DNA of 64,000 nucleotides, taken from JACDAN01 sp963801855. GTDB lineage: Bacteria; Actinomycetota; Thermoleophilia; Gaiellales; Gaiellaceae. The first letter of the stretch is position 1. Each line of letters starts with the position of its first letter. The stretch spans positions 372,001-436,000 of the forward strand of contig CAWDGK010000005.1 of assembly GCA_963801855.1 (NCBI GenBank). Reading direction: 5' to 3'. The notes below the pieces were generated by a model that had not been told where the DNA came from, searched no databases, and worked only from the letters and a program-made list of their open reading frames with translations. Of this stretch, positions 1 to 7,779 are shown in pieces. The translations under genes and the position numbers were made by a program.

Positions 1-1146
1 GAGGTTCGTCTCCATCGGCTCCGGCAGCTCGTAGCCCTTCTCGATCCCCTCGAGGCCTGCGTGGAGCAGCGCTGCGAAGGTGAGGTAGGGGTTGCATGCG
101 GGGTCGGGGCAGCGGATCTCGGCTCGCGTCGCCTCTTCCGAACCCGGCTTGTAGAGCGGGATCCGGATCAGCGCCGAGCGATTCCGCTGCGACCAGGCGA
201 CGTAGACAGGCGCCTCGTAGCCGGGCACGAGCCGCTTGTACGAGTTGACCCACTGCGCGAAGATCGCCGAGATCTCCCGGGCGTGGCGCAGCTGCCCCGC
301 GATGAACGCCTTGCCGACGTCGGACAGGTGCCACTTGTCGTCCGCGTCGAAGAACTGGTTGCGACCGTCCGTGAAGAGGGACATGTGGGTGTGCATCCCC
401 GAGCCGTTCTCGCCGAAGATCGGCTTCGGCATGAAGGTCGCGTGGAAGCCGGCCTTCTTTGCGATCTCCTTGACGATCAGGCGGTACGTGATCGTGTGGT
501 CGGCCATCTCGAGCGCCGGCGCGAAGCGCATGTCGATCTCGTGCTGCGACGGACCGACCTCGTGATGGACGTACTCGATCGGGATCCCCATCCCCTCGAG
601 CGCGCGTACCGTCTCCTGGCGCAGCTCGCCGGCGGCGTCCATCGTCGTCATCGCGAAGTAGCCGCCCTCGTCGAGCGTCTCGGTGCCCTTGGAATCCTTG
701 AAGAGGAAGTACTCGAGCTCGGGGCCGATGTTGAAGGTGTCGAAGCCCATCTCCTTCATCCGGTCGAGCGCGCGGCGCAGGACGAAGCGCGGATCGCCGT
801 CGTAGGGCGCGCCGTCCGGCGTGACCACGTCGCAGATCATGCGGGCGACCTTGGTCTCGCCTTCGCGCCAGGGCATGAGCTGGAAGGTGCGCGGGTCGGG
901 AATCGCGACCATGTCGGATTCCTCGATCGCGTTGAAGCCCGTGATCGAGGAGCCGTCGAAGCCCATCCCGTCGTCGAGCGCGGCCTCCATCTCCGAAGGT
1001 GTGACCGCGAAGCTCTTGAGATGACCCTCCAGATCGGTGAACCACAGGAGGAGAAACTCGACCCCCTCGTCCTTGATCCGCTTGAGGACCTCCTTGCGGT
1101 CGTCGGTGCTCGACGTTGCCCTCGACTTGCTCTCCACCTGCGCCAT
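1..1146 (-). CDS. glnA: Glutamine synthetase type I, 3' end cut by window edge
   Basis: ATP-dependent ligation of ammonium to glutamate in the cytoplasm. The visible 382 residues carry the GSI hallmarks in order: DGSSITGF (about 63-70), GPELEYF (141-147), the ATP-binding NGSGMHTH (247-254), NSYKRLVPGYEAPV (301-314), RSALIRIP (323-330) and RCPDPACNPYL (345-355). The ATG at 1146 follows a strong AAGGAGG ribosome site 5 bases upstream. The gene continues past position 1, so the C-terminus is not seen. It lies downstream of an MFS gene on the same strand, with a structured leader between them. It is only distantly similar to the second synthetase at 7780. Family assignment is secure; which of the two is the main biosynthetic enzyme cannot be told. 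Confidence 0.97.
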   Translation of the reverse strand, partial: MAQVESKSRATSSTDDRKEVLKRIKDEGVEFLLLWFTDLEGHLKSFAVTPSEMEAALDDGMGFDGSSITGFNAIEESDMVAIPDPRTFQLMPWREGETKVARMICDVVTPDGAPYDGDPRFVLRRALDRMKEMGFDTFNIGPELEYFLFKDSKGTETLDEGGYFAMTTMDAAGELRQETVRALEGMGIPIEYVHHEVGPSQHEIDMRFAPALEMADHTITYRLIVKEIAKKAGFHATFMPKPIFGENGSGMHTHMSLFTDGRNQFFDADDKWHLSDVGKAFIAGQLRHAREISAIFAQWVNSYKRLVPGYEAPVYVAWSQRNRSALIRIPLYKPGSEEATRAEIRCPDPACNPYLTFAALLHAGLEGIEKGYELPEPMETNL

Positions 1147-1202
1147 TACCGCCTCCTTAAATGCGAAAAGCCCCGGGCAAGCGCCCGAGGCCCCATTGCC
1201 TC
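1147..1202 (-). promoter_or_regulatory. glnA leader: hexaloop hairpin overlapping a terminator hairpin
   Basis: Read on the minus strand: hairpin P2 is GAGGC (1202-1198), loop AATGGG (1197-1192), GCCTC (1191-1187). The same GCCTC starts a perfect 9-bp terminator stem (1191-1183 with 1178-1170, loop GCTT), followed by TTTT (1169-1166). The two structures are mutually exclusive. The same arrangement precedes the synthetase at 7780. The ATG in the loop (1196-1194) opens a 16-codon frame ending in a TAA (1148-1146) that overlaps the glnA start. Regulation by antitermination is inferred. Confidence 0.6.
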
Positions 1203-1222
1203 CGTGCTCTTCGAGCGTACCA

Positions 1223-2506
1223 CTAGACAGGGACGTTCGCGTCCTCGAGTTCGGGGTCGTTACCGCCGTGCCGCACGGCCCTCGCGTAGAGGGCGATCGC
1301 CGGCGTGAGGAGCAGCCCGGTCGCCACGAGCGCGGCGCGCAGCGAGGCCAAGGTCCCGACGACGCCGATTGCCGGGCCGCCCACGACCTCCCCGATCGCG
1401 CCCGACTGGCTCGCCATCGAGTTGACCGTGGCCCGAACGCTGGAGTCCTCGACGTTCTTGTTCAACCAGGTCACGTACAGCGGGTCCGAGAGCCGCCGGG
1501 CGAGGCGCGCGACGAGGTAGGCGCCGGCCGCGAGCGCGAAGCTCGTCGCGAACCCGAAGGCGACGACAGACACCGAGAGGATCGCCGTCAGCCACAGCAG
1601 CGCCCGAGCCAGCTTTGCGTTGTCTGCGTCCTCGAAGCGCGGGACGAGAAAGGACGTGATCGCGATTCCTGCGACGAGCCCGACGATGTTGAACACGCCG
1701 AACCAGACGACTGGGTCGAGGCCCCAGAGCTCGGGCAGGCCGACATCGATGATCAGGTGCGCCTCCCAGAGCTTGTCGAGCCCCTCCGACGCCGCCCCGA
1801 CGAAGAACATGATCGCCACGATCATCAGCAGGATCCGGTGGCCGCGCACGAGCCGACCGCCGGTGACGGCTGTCTTCCGTAGGGCGTGGACGGGAGACGT
1901 TCGCTCCTCCACCGGCCGTCGGACGAACCCGTGCTCGGGCATCAGGAAGATGGAGGCGACCCCTGTCGCCAGGGACACGGCGCCCCCGAAGACGATTCCA
2001 GCGCCGAGATCCTGAGTCGCGATCGCGACTCCGAGACCGGCGCCCAGAATCGCGCCCAGATACGAGAACTGGGTTCCACGCAGGAAGACACGGCCGATGC
2101 CGTCGACGCCGTGCTCGTCGGTGATCCAGGCCTCCCACGCGCCGCTCAGGAAGGTTCCGCCGATTCCGCGCACGACGGCGGCCACGAGGATCACCGTGTA
2201 GACGGAAACCAGCCCCATCGCGACGACCGCTCCTCCCGAGAGCAGGAGGCCGACGATGATCGAGAGCCGCCGGCTATAGGTGTCGGCGACAACTCCCGTC
2301 GGCACCTCGAAGAGGAAGACCGCGATCTCGCTGACGGTGCCGATGAGCACGAGCTGCAGCGGGTTCGCGCCGACGTCCTGGACGAGGTAGACGGCAAGGA
2401 CAGTGAAGGCGGCATGGTGGCCGATCGAGTCGAAGAACTCGATTCCGTAGAAGACCCTGAGCGCGTCGAGGCGGCGGATTACGGACGTCTCCGCATCGAG
2501 ATCCAC
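1223..2506 (-). CDS. MFS efflux transporter
   Basis: A 427-residue twelve-helix major facilitator protein. The motif-A-like PTGVVADTYSRRLS lies between helices 2 and 3, and a charged loop splits the protein into two six-helix halves. The likely start is the GTG at 2506, which gives VDLDAETSVIRRL and overlaps the end of the upstream acetyltransferase gene by 28 bases; the frame stays open further upstream but that part is a shadow. It is a paralogue of the MFS protein at 3348-4598: both share LYVQDVG-like and AWITDE segments, a DSSVRATVNS stretch and a PELED tail. An exporter of drugs or metabolites is likely; the substrate is unknown. Confidence 0.85.
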   Translation of the reverse strand: MDLDAETSVIRRLDALRVFYGIEFFDSIGHHAAFTVLAVYLVQDVGANPLQLVLIGTVSEIAVFLFEVPTGVVADTYSRRLSIIVGLLLSGGAVVAMGLVSVYTVILVAAVVRGIGGTFLSGAWEAWITDEHGVDGIGRVFLRGTQFSYLGAILGAGLGVAIATQDLGAGIVFGGAVSLATGVASIFLMPEHGFVRRPVEERTSPVHALRKTAVTGGRLVRGHRILLMIVAIMFFVGAASEGLDKLWEAHLIIDVGLPELWGLDPVVWFGVFNIVGLVAGIAITSFLVPRFEDADNAKLARALLWLTAILSVSVVAFGFATSFALAAGAYLVARLARRLSDPLYVTWLNKNVEDSSVRATVNSMASQSGAIGEVVGGPAIGVVGTLASLRAALVATGLLLTPAIALYARAVRHGGNDPELEDANVPV

Positions 2507-3351
2507 GCGGGCTGGGGGACGAAGCCGAGGGCGAGGTTGATCGCCTGCATCCCTTCGTTCCGGTCCTGGGTGTATGTGAGCAGCTCGCGGTACCCGTTGG
2601 CCGCAGCCCAGGCGACCTGAGTCTGTTTGAGCGCGGTGGCGATGCCGCGGCGACGGTGGGTCCGGCGGGTCGCCGTCAGCCCGTGCTCGAGCAGGCCTGG
2701 AGCGTCGCGCTCGATGAGCCCGGCGAACCCAACCATCTCCCCGTCCTCGATGGCAGCGAAGGAGATCGGCCCGGGCATGTCCTCCTCGACCCAGACATCG
2801 AAGGCGGCGAGCTCGACCGGCACCGTGAGCGGCAGGTCTTCCCACGCTTCTTGCGTGAGCGCGTATGCAGCCTCGTGCAGCTCAGGAGTGACCTCGACGA
2901 TCTCGATTCGGTCGAGCGGCGGCGGGCCCTGCTCGTCGCCCCGAAGCTCGAGGACGAGCTCGAACTCTCGGGCGTACTCCTCGAAGCCCCGTCGCTCGGC
3001 CCACGCGACCGAATCGGGATCGGCCTCGGAGACCGACGTCGAGATCGCGTCCGGTTCCTGGGCACGCGCGTGCGCCGCCAGGCGCTCGTAGAGAGCCGAC
3101 CCGATTCCCCGCCTGCGGAACTCCGGCAGCACGCGAGCGCCGACGAACAACCGGCCCGGCGAGTCGGACGGGGCGACGAGGCCGAGCCCCACGACGCGCT
3201 CCTCCTGCTCCGCTAGCAGGTATAGCCGCTCAGGTTGCCGCTGCTTCCTGCGCTCGAGCTGCTCCGCCGTCATCGGCTCCCGAGGTGTGATTGCTGCCCA
3301 CACACCGCAGAGGGCGGCGAGATCCTCTCGCGTGGTCGCCTCTCGGATCAT
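2479..3351 (-). CDS. Two-domain GNAT acetyltransferase
   Basis: A 290-residue protein with two GNAT folds in tandem, the layout of mycothiol synthase-like proteins. The first acetyl-CoA loop is RRRGIGSALYERL (about residues 80-92), the second RRRGIATALKQTQ (about 238-250). It probably transfers an acetyl group from acetyl-CoA to a small amine. It overlaps the MFS gene downstream by 28 bases and the MFS gene upstream by 4 (ATGA), so the three form one transcription unit. The setting between two exporters suggests modification of the compound they export. MshD activity is not supported, as no other mycothiol genes are near. Confidence 0.85.
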   Translation of the reverse strand: MIREATTREDLAALCGVWAAITPREPMTAEQLERRKQRQPERLYLLAEQEERVVGLGLVAPSDSPGRLFVGARVLPEFRRRGIGSALYERLAAHARAQEPDAISTSVSEADPDSVAWAERRGFEEYAREFELVLELRGDEQGPPPLDRIEIVEVTPELHEAAYALTQEAWEDLPLTVPVELAAFDVWVEEDMPGPISFAAIEDGEMVGFAGLIERDAPGLLEHGLTATRRTHRRRGIATALKQTQVAWAAANGYRELLTYTQDRNEGMQAINLALGFVPQPAWISMRRRP

Positions 3352-4598
3352 GACGCCACCGCCGGGAGATCCTCCAGCTCAGGCTCGCGTCCACCGTGGC
3401 GAATCGCGCGACCGTACAGCGCGAGCGCGGGGGTGAGCAGCAGGGCGCCAAGGCCTAGGGCGGGGCCGGTGCCGAAGCGGTTCCCCACCAGGCCGAGGAC
3501 AGGTCCGCCGGCCGCCTGGCCGATCGCGTCTGCCTGCCCGGAGATCGAATTCACCGTCGCGCGGACGCTCGAGTCGGTGATCTGCTGGTTCACCCAGGTG
3601 TCCCAGAGCGGGAAGATCAGCTGCCGCGCCAGCAGCGAGGCGAGTAGCGCGAGGACCGCGACGACGGCGAGCCCGGTGAACGCGAACACGAGCTGCGCGG
3701 CCGCGAGCACCGCCGTGAACGCAAAGAGCAGCCTGGCGATCCCCTCGGTGCCGGTTCGCTCGAAGCGCCGCAGGAGCAGGCCGACGGCGAAGAACCCGAA
3801 CAGCATCGAGACAGCTGCGAAGCCCCCGAACCAGACAACCGCGTCCAGACCGCCGACGGACGGCAGGCCGATCTCTCGGAGGAAGTGCGCCTCCTTCAGC
3901 CGGTCAAACGCCTCGCTCGCGGTTCCCATGAAGAATGCGATCCCGAGCAGCATCAGGAGGACAGGCTGACCGCGAATGAAACGCCCGCCTTCGAGCGCCG
4001 TCGTCCCGAGCTCCCTGAAGGTTCCCTTGCGCTCCTCGCGCGGGCGCCTCCGGAACGCGGTCTCCGGCATCAGGAGGATGGAGCCCACGGCGCAGACGAT
4101 CGAGACGGCGCCGCCGGCGATCACCGCCGCCTGGAGCGACTGGGTGCCGATCGCCACGCCGAGGACGAGACCCAGCAGCGCCCCCGCGTACGAGTAGCGT
4201 GCGCCTCGAAGGAAGACCTGCGGGACGTCCTCGACGCCCACCTCGTCCGTGATCCACGCCTGATAGGCGCCGCTCGTGAACGTGTACGAGACCCCCCACA
4301 GCGCCCAGAGCACGACGATTACCCACGCCGTCGAGGTCACGCCCACCAGCATCCACGTGACCCCGGTTCCGAAGAACCCGACGACGAGCGACAGCTTGCG
4401 CCCGTAGGTGTCGGCTAGCACGCCGGTCGGGATCTCGAACAGGAAGACCGCCGCCTCCATTGCCGTCCCCATCAGCACCAGCTCGAAGGGCGAGAGACCC
4501 ACGTCCTGGACGAGGTAGAGGGCGACCACGACCCACGTCGGCATCGAGAGAAGGAACTCGAGGCCGTAGTACACGGTCGGGGCCGGCAGCTTCCTCAC
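3348..4598 (-). CDS. MFS efflux transporter
   Basis: A 416-residue twelve-helix MFS protein with motif A as IPTGVLADTYGRKLS near residue 55. It is a close relative of the protein at 1223-2506, with the same AWITDE loop, TDSSVRATVNS stretch and a PELED C-terminus, so the pair looks like an old tandem duplication around the acetyltransferase gene. Start ATG at 4598, 3 bases after the stop of the ABC permease gene. The run ABC ATPase, ABC permease, MFS, acetyltransferase, MFS, all on the minus strand with overlaps or tiny gaps, looks like one efflux operon. Substrate unknown. Confidence 0.87.
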   Translation of the reverse strand: MRKLPAPTVYYGLEFLLSMPTWVVVALYLVQDVGLSPFELVLMGTAMEAAVFLFEIPTGVLADTYGRKLSLVVGFFGTGVTWMLVGVTSTAWVIVVLWALWGVSYTFTSGAYQAWITDEVGVEDVPQVFLRGARYSYAGALLGLVLGVAIGTQSLQAAVIAGGAVSIVCAVGSILLMPETAFRRRPREERKGTFRELGTTALEGGRFIRGQPVLLMLLGIAFFMGTASEAFDRLKEAHFLREIGLPSVGGLDAVVWFGGFAAVSMLFGFFAVGLLLRRFERTGTEGIARLLFAFTAVLAAAQLVFAFTGLAVVAVLALLASLLARQLIFPLWDTWVNQQITDSSVRATVNSISGQADAIGQAAGGPVLGLVGNRFGTGPALGLGALLLTPALALYGRAIRHGGREPELEDLPAVAS

Positions 4599-4601
4599 GG
4601 C

Positions 4602-5435
4602 CTATCCGGAGCGCTTGAGCTTTCCGTGCCGTTTCGCGTACTGCTCGCCGATCCGGAAGACGAGCAGGCCGAGCGGGATCGAGACGGCGCCGATCAGGAT
4701 GAGCGGCCAGAGCTCGTCGCCCATCTCACTCAACCCTTCACCCCTGATGATCGCGTCGCGGAGCCCGTCGAGCGCGTAGGTCGCGGGCGAGAAGATCGAG
4801 AGCACCTGCATCCAGTCGGGGAGGACGCTGACCGGGTAGTAGACGCCCGAGATCACGAGCAGGATCCCCTGCGCCATGAACCCGAGCTGCGTGCCCTTCT
4901 CGGGCGAGATCAGCGGGAGGACGGCCGTCATCATCCCGATCCCGATGAACGAGATCGAGGCGACGAGCAGGACCACGATTGCGGCGACGTAATCAGCCTG
5001 CGCGAGGTCGAGGTCGAAGAAGAGCGCGACCACGCCGAAGAGCAGGATCGCGCGGATGATCCCGTAGACGATCGCGAAAATGCCCATCCCGAAGAGGTGC
5101 ACCGGACGGGAGAGCGGGGCCATGAACGTGTACTCGATCGTCCCTTCCCAGCGCTCCCAGGCGACGGTCTCCGTGAGGATCTCGAAGATCACCCCGAGGT
5201 ACGCCCACACGACGGCGCCGACGAGCAGCTGCGTCGTGATCAGCTGGACGTCGATGTCCCCGCCGGCCGCCTCGACGCCCTCGCCGATGAAGACGATCGT
5301 GAGCGTGTTCGCGATCGTCCAGACGAAGAACGCGAGATCCCACCAGATGTAGCGGCGGACGAGGTAGACGTTCCGCTCGAAGACGCCGGAGAGCCCGATG
5401 AGCTCGTGGCGCAGTACTGCTGCTGCTCCTGGCAT
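4602..5435 (-). CDS. ABC-2 type transporter permease
   Basis: A 277-residue integral membrane protein with six predicted helices and the ABC-2 family pattern: a conserved loop after helix 4 and a GVYYPVSVLPDWMQ segment before the last helices. It partners the ATPase encoded just upstream; the ATPase stop and this ATG share one base at 5435. Together they resemble DrrAB or NatAB exporters for antibiotics or ions. Localised to the cytoplasmic membrane. The last residues are strongly basic (KRHGKLKRSG). The family is clear; the substrate is not. Confidence 0.9.
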   Translation of the reverse strand: MPGAAAVLRHELIGLSGVFERNVYLVRRYIWWDLAFFVWTIANTLTIVFIGEGVEAAGGDIDVQLITTQLLVGAVVWAYLGVIFEILTETVAWERWEGTIEYTFMAPLSRPVHLFGMGIFAIVYGIIRAILLFGVVALFFDLDLAQADYVAAIVVLLVASISFIGIGMMTAVLPLISPEKGTQLGFMAQGILLVISGVYYPVSVLPDWMQVLSIFSPATYALDGLRDAIIRGEGLSEMGDELWPLILIGAVSIPLGLLVFRIGEQYAKRHGKLKRSG

Positions 5436-6259
5436 CAGTCGTCAGCCTCCTCTTCATCCTCGAATGCCTTGCCGGTCGCCGCGAAGAACGCGGCCTCGAG
5501 CGTGTCCGCTTCGTACTTGGCCTTCAGCTCAACCGGTGGGGCAAGCTCGATCAGCTTGCCGCGGTCGAGGATTCCGACCCGGTCCGCGAGCTCCTCGGCC
5601 TCGACGAGGTCATGGGTGCAGAGCAGCACGGTCGCGTCGTGGACCTCTCGAATCTCCCGGATGAACTTCTGAACCTCCAGCTTCGATCGTGGATCGAGCC
5701 CGGTCGTCGGCTCGTCGAGCAGCAGGAGGATCGGCGCTGTCAGGAGCGCCCTGGCGAGGGCGACCTTCTGCTGCATGCCGCGGGACATGTCTTCGAGCGG
5801 CTCCCCCATCCGCTCCCGCGGGAAGCCGACCCGGCCGAGGATCTCCGGGATCCGCTCCCGGGTCTCGCGGATCGGCATTCCGTAGAACCGCGCTGCGTAG
5901 CTCAGGTTCTCGACGGCGGACATCTTCTTGAAGAACGAGGCCTCGACGGACACGCGGTTGATCAGCCGCCGAACGGCCCTCGTCTCCTTCGAGACGTCGT
6001 GGCCGAACACGTGCGCCGAGCCGCCGTCGTCGAGGAGCAGCGTCGAAAGGAGGCGCACGAGCGTCGACTTCCCCGAGCCGTTCTGGCCCAGGATCGCGAG
6101 CGTCTCGCCGCGCCGCATCTCGAACGAGACGCCGTCGAGCGCCGCGACCCGCTTGCGGCGCCGACGGAAGCCTTCGCGACCGTCGTTGCGGAAGAACTCC
6201 TTGCGGAGGCCGGAGACGACGACGACGGGCGCTGAGTTGTTGTTAGTCGAGTGGGTCAT
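5435..6259 (-). CDS. ABC transporter ATP-binding protein (DrrA/NatA type)
   Basis: A 274-residue ABC ATPase. Walker A is GQNGSGKST (about 59-67), the signature is MSRGMQQKVALARAL (about 157-171) and Walker B is ILLLLDEPTTG (about 176-186), followed by a switch-type H in CTHDLVEAEE. The signature has SRGMQ rather than SGGQ, as is usual in exporters of this class. Start ATG at 6259; the first 10 residues are polar and variable. First gene of the minus-strand efflux operon. The 114 bases between it and the next gene upstream should hold its promoter, but I see no convincing -35/-10 pair. Confidence 0.92.
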   Translation of the reverse strand: MTHSTNNNSAPVVVVSGLRKEFFRNDGREGFRRRRKRVAALDGVSFEMRRGETLAILGQNGSGKSTLVRLLSTLLLDDGGSAHVFGHDVSKETRAVRRLINRVSVEASFFKKMSAVENLSYAARFYGMPIRETRERIPEILGRVGFPRERMGEPLEDMSRGMQQKVALARALLTAPILLLLDEPTTGLDPRSKLEVQKFIREIREVHDATVLLCTHDLVEAEELADRVGILDRGKLIELAPPVELKAKYEADTLEAAFFAATGKAFEDEEEADD

Positions 6260-6373
6260 GCGATGCTCCTACGAATTGAAAGTTGCCGAGAACGGGCTCG
6301 AACTGACCCTCAGAGGAGGGCCGCGAGCCGATGAGGGTTCTCAGACTGTTCGGAACATCACAGCGAGCCCACC

Positions 6374-7640
6374 TTAGCCAGCACCCTGGGGCGCGGTCAA
6401 GGTGTCGGGCTCCGACGTCTGCGGCCTAGTGCCTTTGCTCCGGAGGTTCCGAACGCTCGGGATCATGAGGATCGCGAGGCTCGAGGCGAGCGTCCAGCCG
6501 ACTGCGATCAGCAGTGTCTCGTCGTAGCCGATCGTCTCGGCGACCGGTCCGATCAGGACGTAGCCCAGCGGCAGGAAGAGCCATGAGCCGAGCCAGTCGT
6601 ACGAGCTGACCCGGGACAGGGCGTGCCGAGGCACGTGCTCCTGCATCGCGGTGAACCAGAACGCCGCGCCGTAGTTCATCGACATCGCTCCGACGAACGC
6701 GCAGGCCGTGATCAGCGGCACGGAGTCGCTCAGCGCGTAGCCGACGAGCACCACGCACCACACCGCGCAGCTCAGGAAAACGATCACGAGCGAGCGACTC
6801 GGCCTGTACCGCATCGCCACGAGGCTTCCGACGACTGCACCGAGGCCGGCGCCGACCATGATCGTCGCGTAGGCAGAGGATCCGCCCAGCTCCCGCTTCG
6901 CGATCACGGGGGCGAGGACGAAGAAGCACGCGAGCGCGGTCAGGTGGAAGAGGCCGAAGTAGACGACGCTCACCCAGATCCAGGTCTGGCGCGTGAACTC
7001 GTTCCAGCCTTCCACGAGCTCGGTGACGAAACTGCAGGCGCTCCGGCTTCGTGAAGGCGAGTCGCATCGCGGCGAGGAAGGCGGCGCTCACTGCGAAGGT
7101 GGCGGCGTCGGCTGCGATGGCCCAGCCGGTGCCCCAGATCGCGATCACGACCCCGGCGGCCGCGGGGCCGAGGATGCCGGTGACGTTTCGCGACAGCGAC
7201 ATCATCGCGTTCGCCTGGTGGAGCCGTTCCGGTCGGACCGTCTGCGGCACGAGCCCTTGCGAGGCCGGGCCGAAGAACGCCTCGGCGACGCCGTAGATCA
7301 CCGCGAGCACGATCAGGTGCCAGACCTCTGCCCGGCCGGTCAGGAGGAGAAAAGCCAGGACCGCCTGCGCGCCACCGCGGCCCACGTCCGAGGCCAGCAT
7401 GAGCAGCTGGCGTGGCACGCGGTCCGCCCAGACCCCTGCCGCCTGGAGAAAGACGAGGTTCGAGACGGTGCGAGCAGCGAAGACGTAGCCGAGCGTCGCC
7501 GCGGACGCCTTGATGTCCAGGACGGCGAAGGCGAGGCCGATCAGCGCGAAGCGGTCGCCGAAGTCCGACACGACTCGGCTGAGCCAGAGGAGCCGGAACT
7601 CGCGCTCCTCGAGCACCCCTAGCCGTCCGCGCAGTCTCAC
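6374..7640 (-). CDS. MFS transporter, frameshifted
   Basis: Two frames together make one MFS protein. The first (from ATG 7640) begins MRLRGRLGVLEEREFRLLWL and covers about 200 residues with the first six helices, ending at KPERLQ. The second continues as FVTELVEGWNEF from about 7036 to the stop at 6374. Removing one T from the TTT run near 7040 joins them without loss and gives 421 residues, the normal length. The family matches ArsR-linked or macrolide-type enterobactin exporter-like MFS proteins. Because a single base restores the reading frame and no other decay is seen, I treat this as a probable sequence error rather than a dead gene. Confidence 0.75.
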
Positions 7641-7674
7641 GTTTCGACCCTAGCTTTCCATCCGGCGCATCCCC

Positions 7675-7779
7675 TACAGTGCGATCCAGGCACGCACCGA
7701 CGACGGTGCGGGCCGAGGCAATGGAGCCTCAGGACTCTCGGAGTCCTGGGGCTTTTTCGCGTTCAAGAAGGGAGAAGAG
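7675..7779 (+). promoter_or_regulatory. Leader of the nitrogen operon: two hairpins and an overlapping terminator
   Basis: A -10-like TACAGT sits at 7675-7680 with no clear -35. Hairpin P1 is CGCACC (7693-7698), loop GACGAC, GGTGCG (7705-7710). After four bases, P2 is GAGGC (7715-7719), loop AATGGA (7720-7725), GCCTC (7726-7730). GCCTC also begins a perfect 12-bp terminator stem (7726-7737 with 7741-7752) followed by TTTTT (7753-7757), so P2 and the terminator exclude each other. P2 and the U-tract region match the glnA leader at 1147-1202. An AGGGAG ribosome site follows at 7769-7774. The ATG in the P2 loop (7721) opens a 20-codon frame that ends in the TGA (7781-7783) overlapping the next start. 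Confidence 0.65.

Noticed and set aside
1147..1222. Known glutamine riboswitch (glnA RNA or downstream-peptide RNA) upstream of glnA
   Set aside because: I do not see the conserved core sequences I know for those classes; the hairpin plus terminator arrangement is different.
61..1308. 415-residue plus-strand frame over glnA
   Set aside because: Shadow of the minus-strand glutamine synthetase, which has all family motifs.
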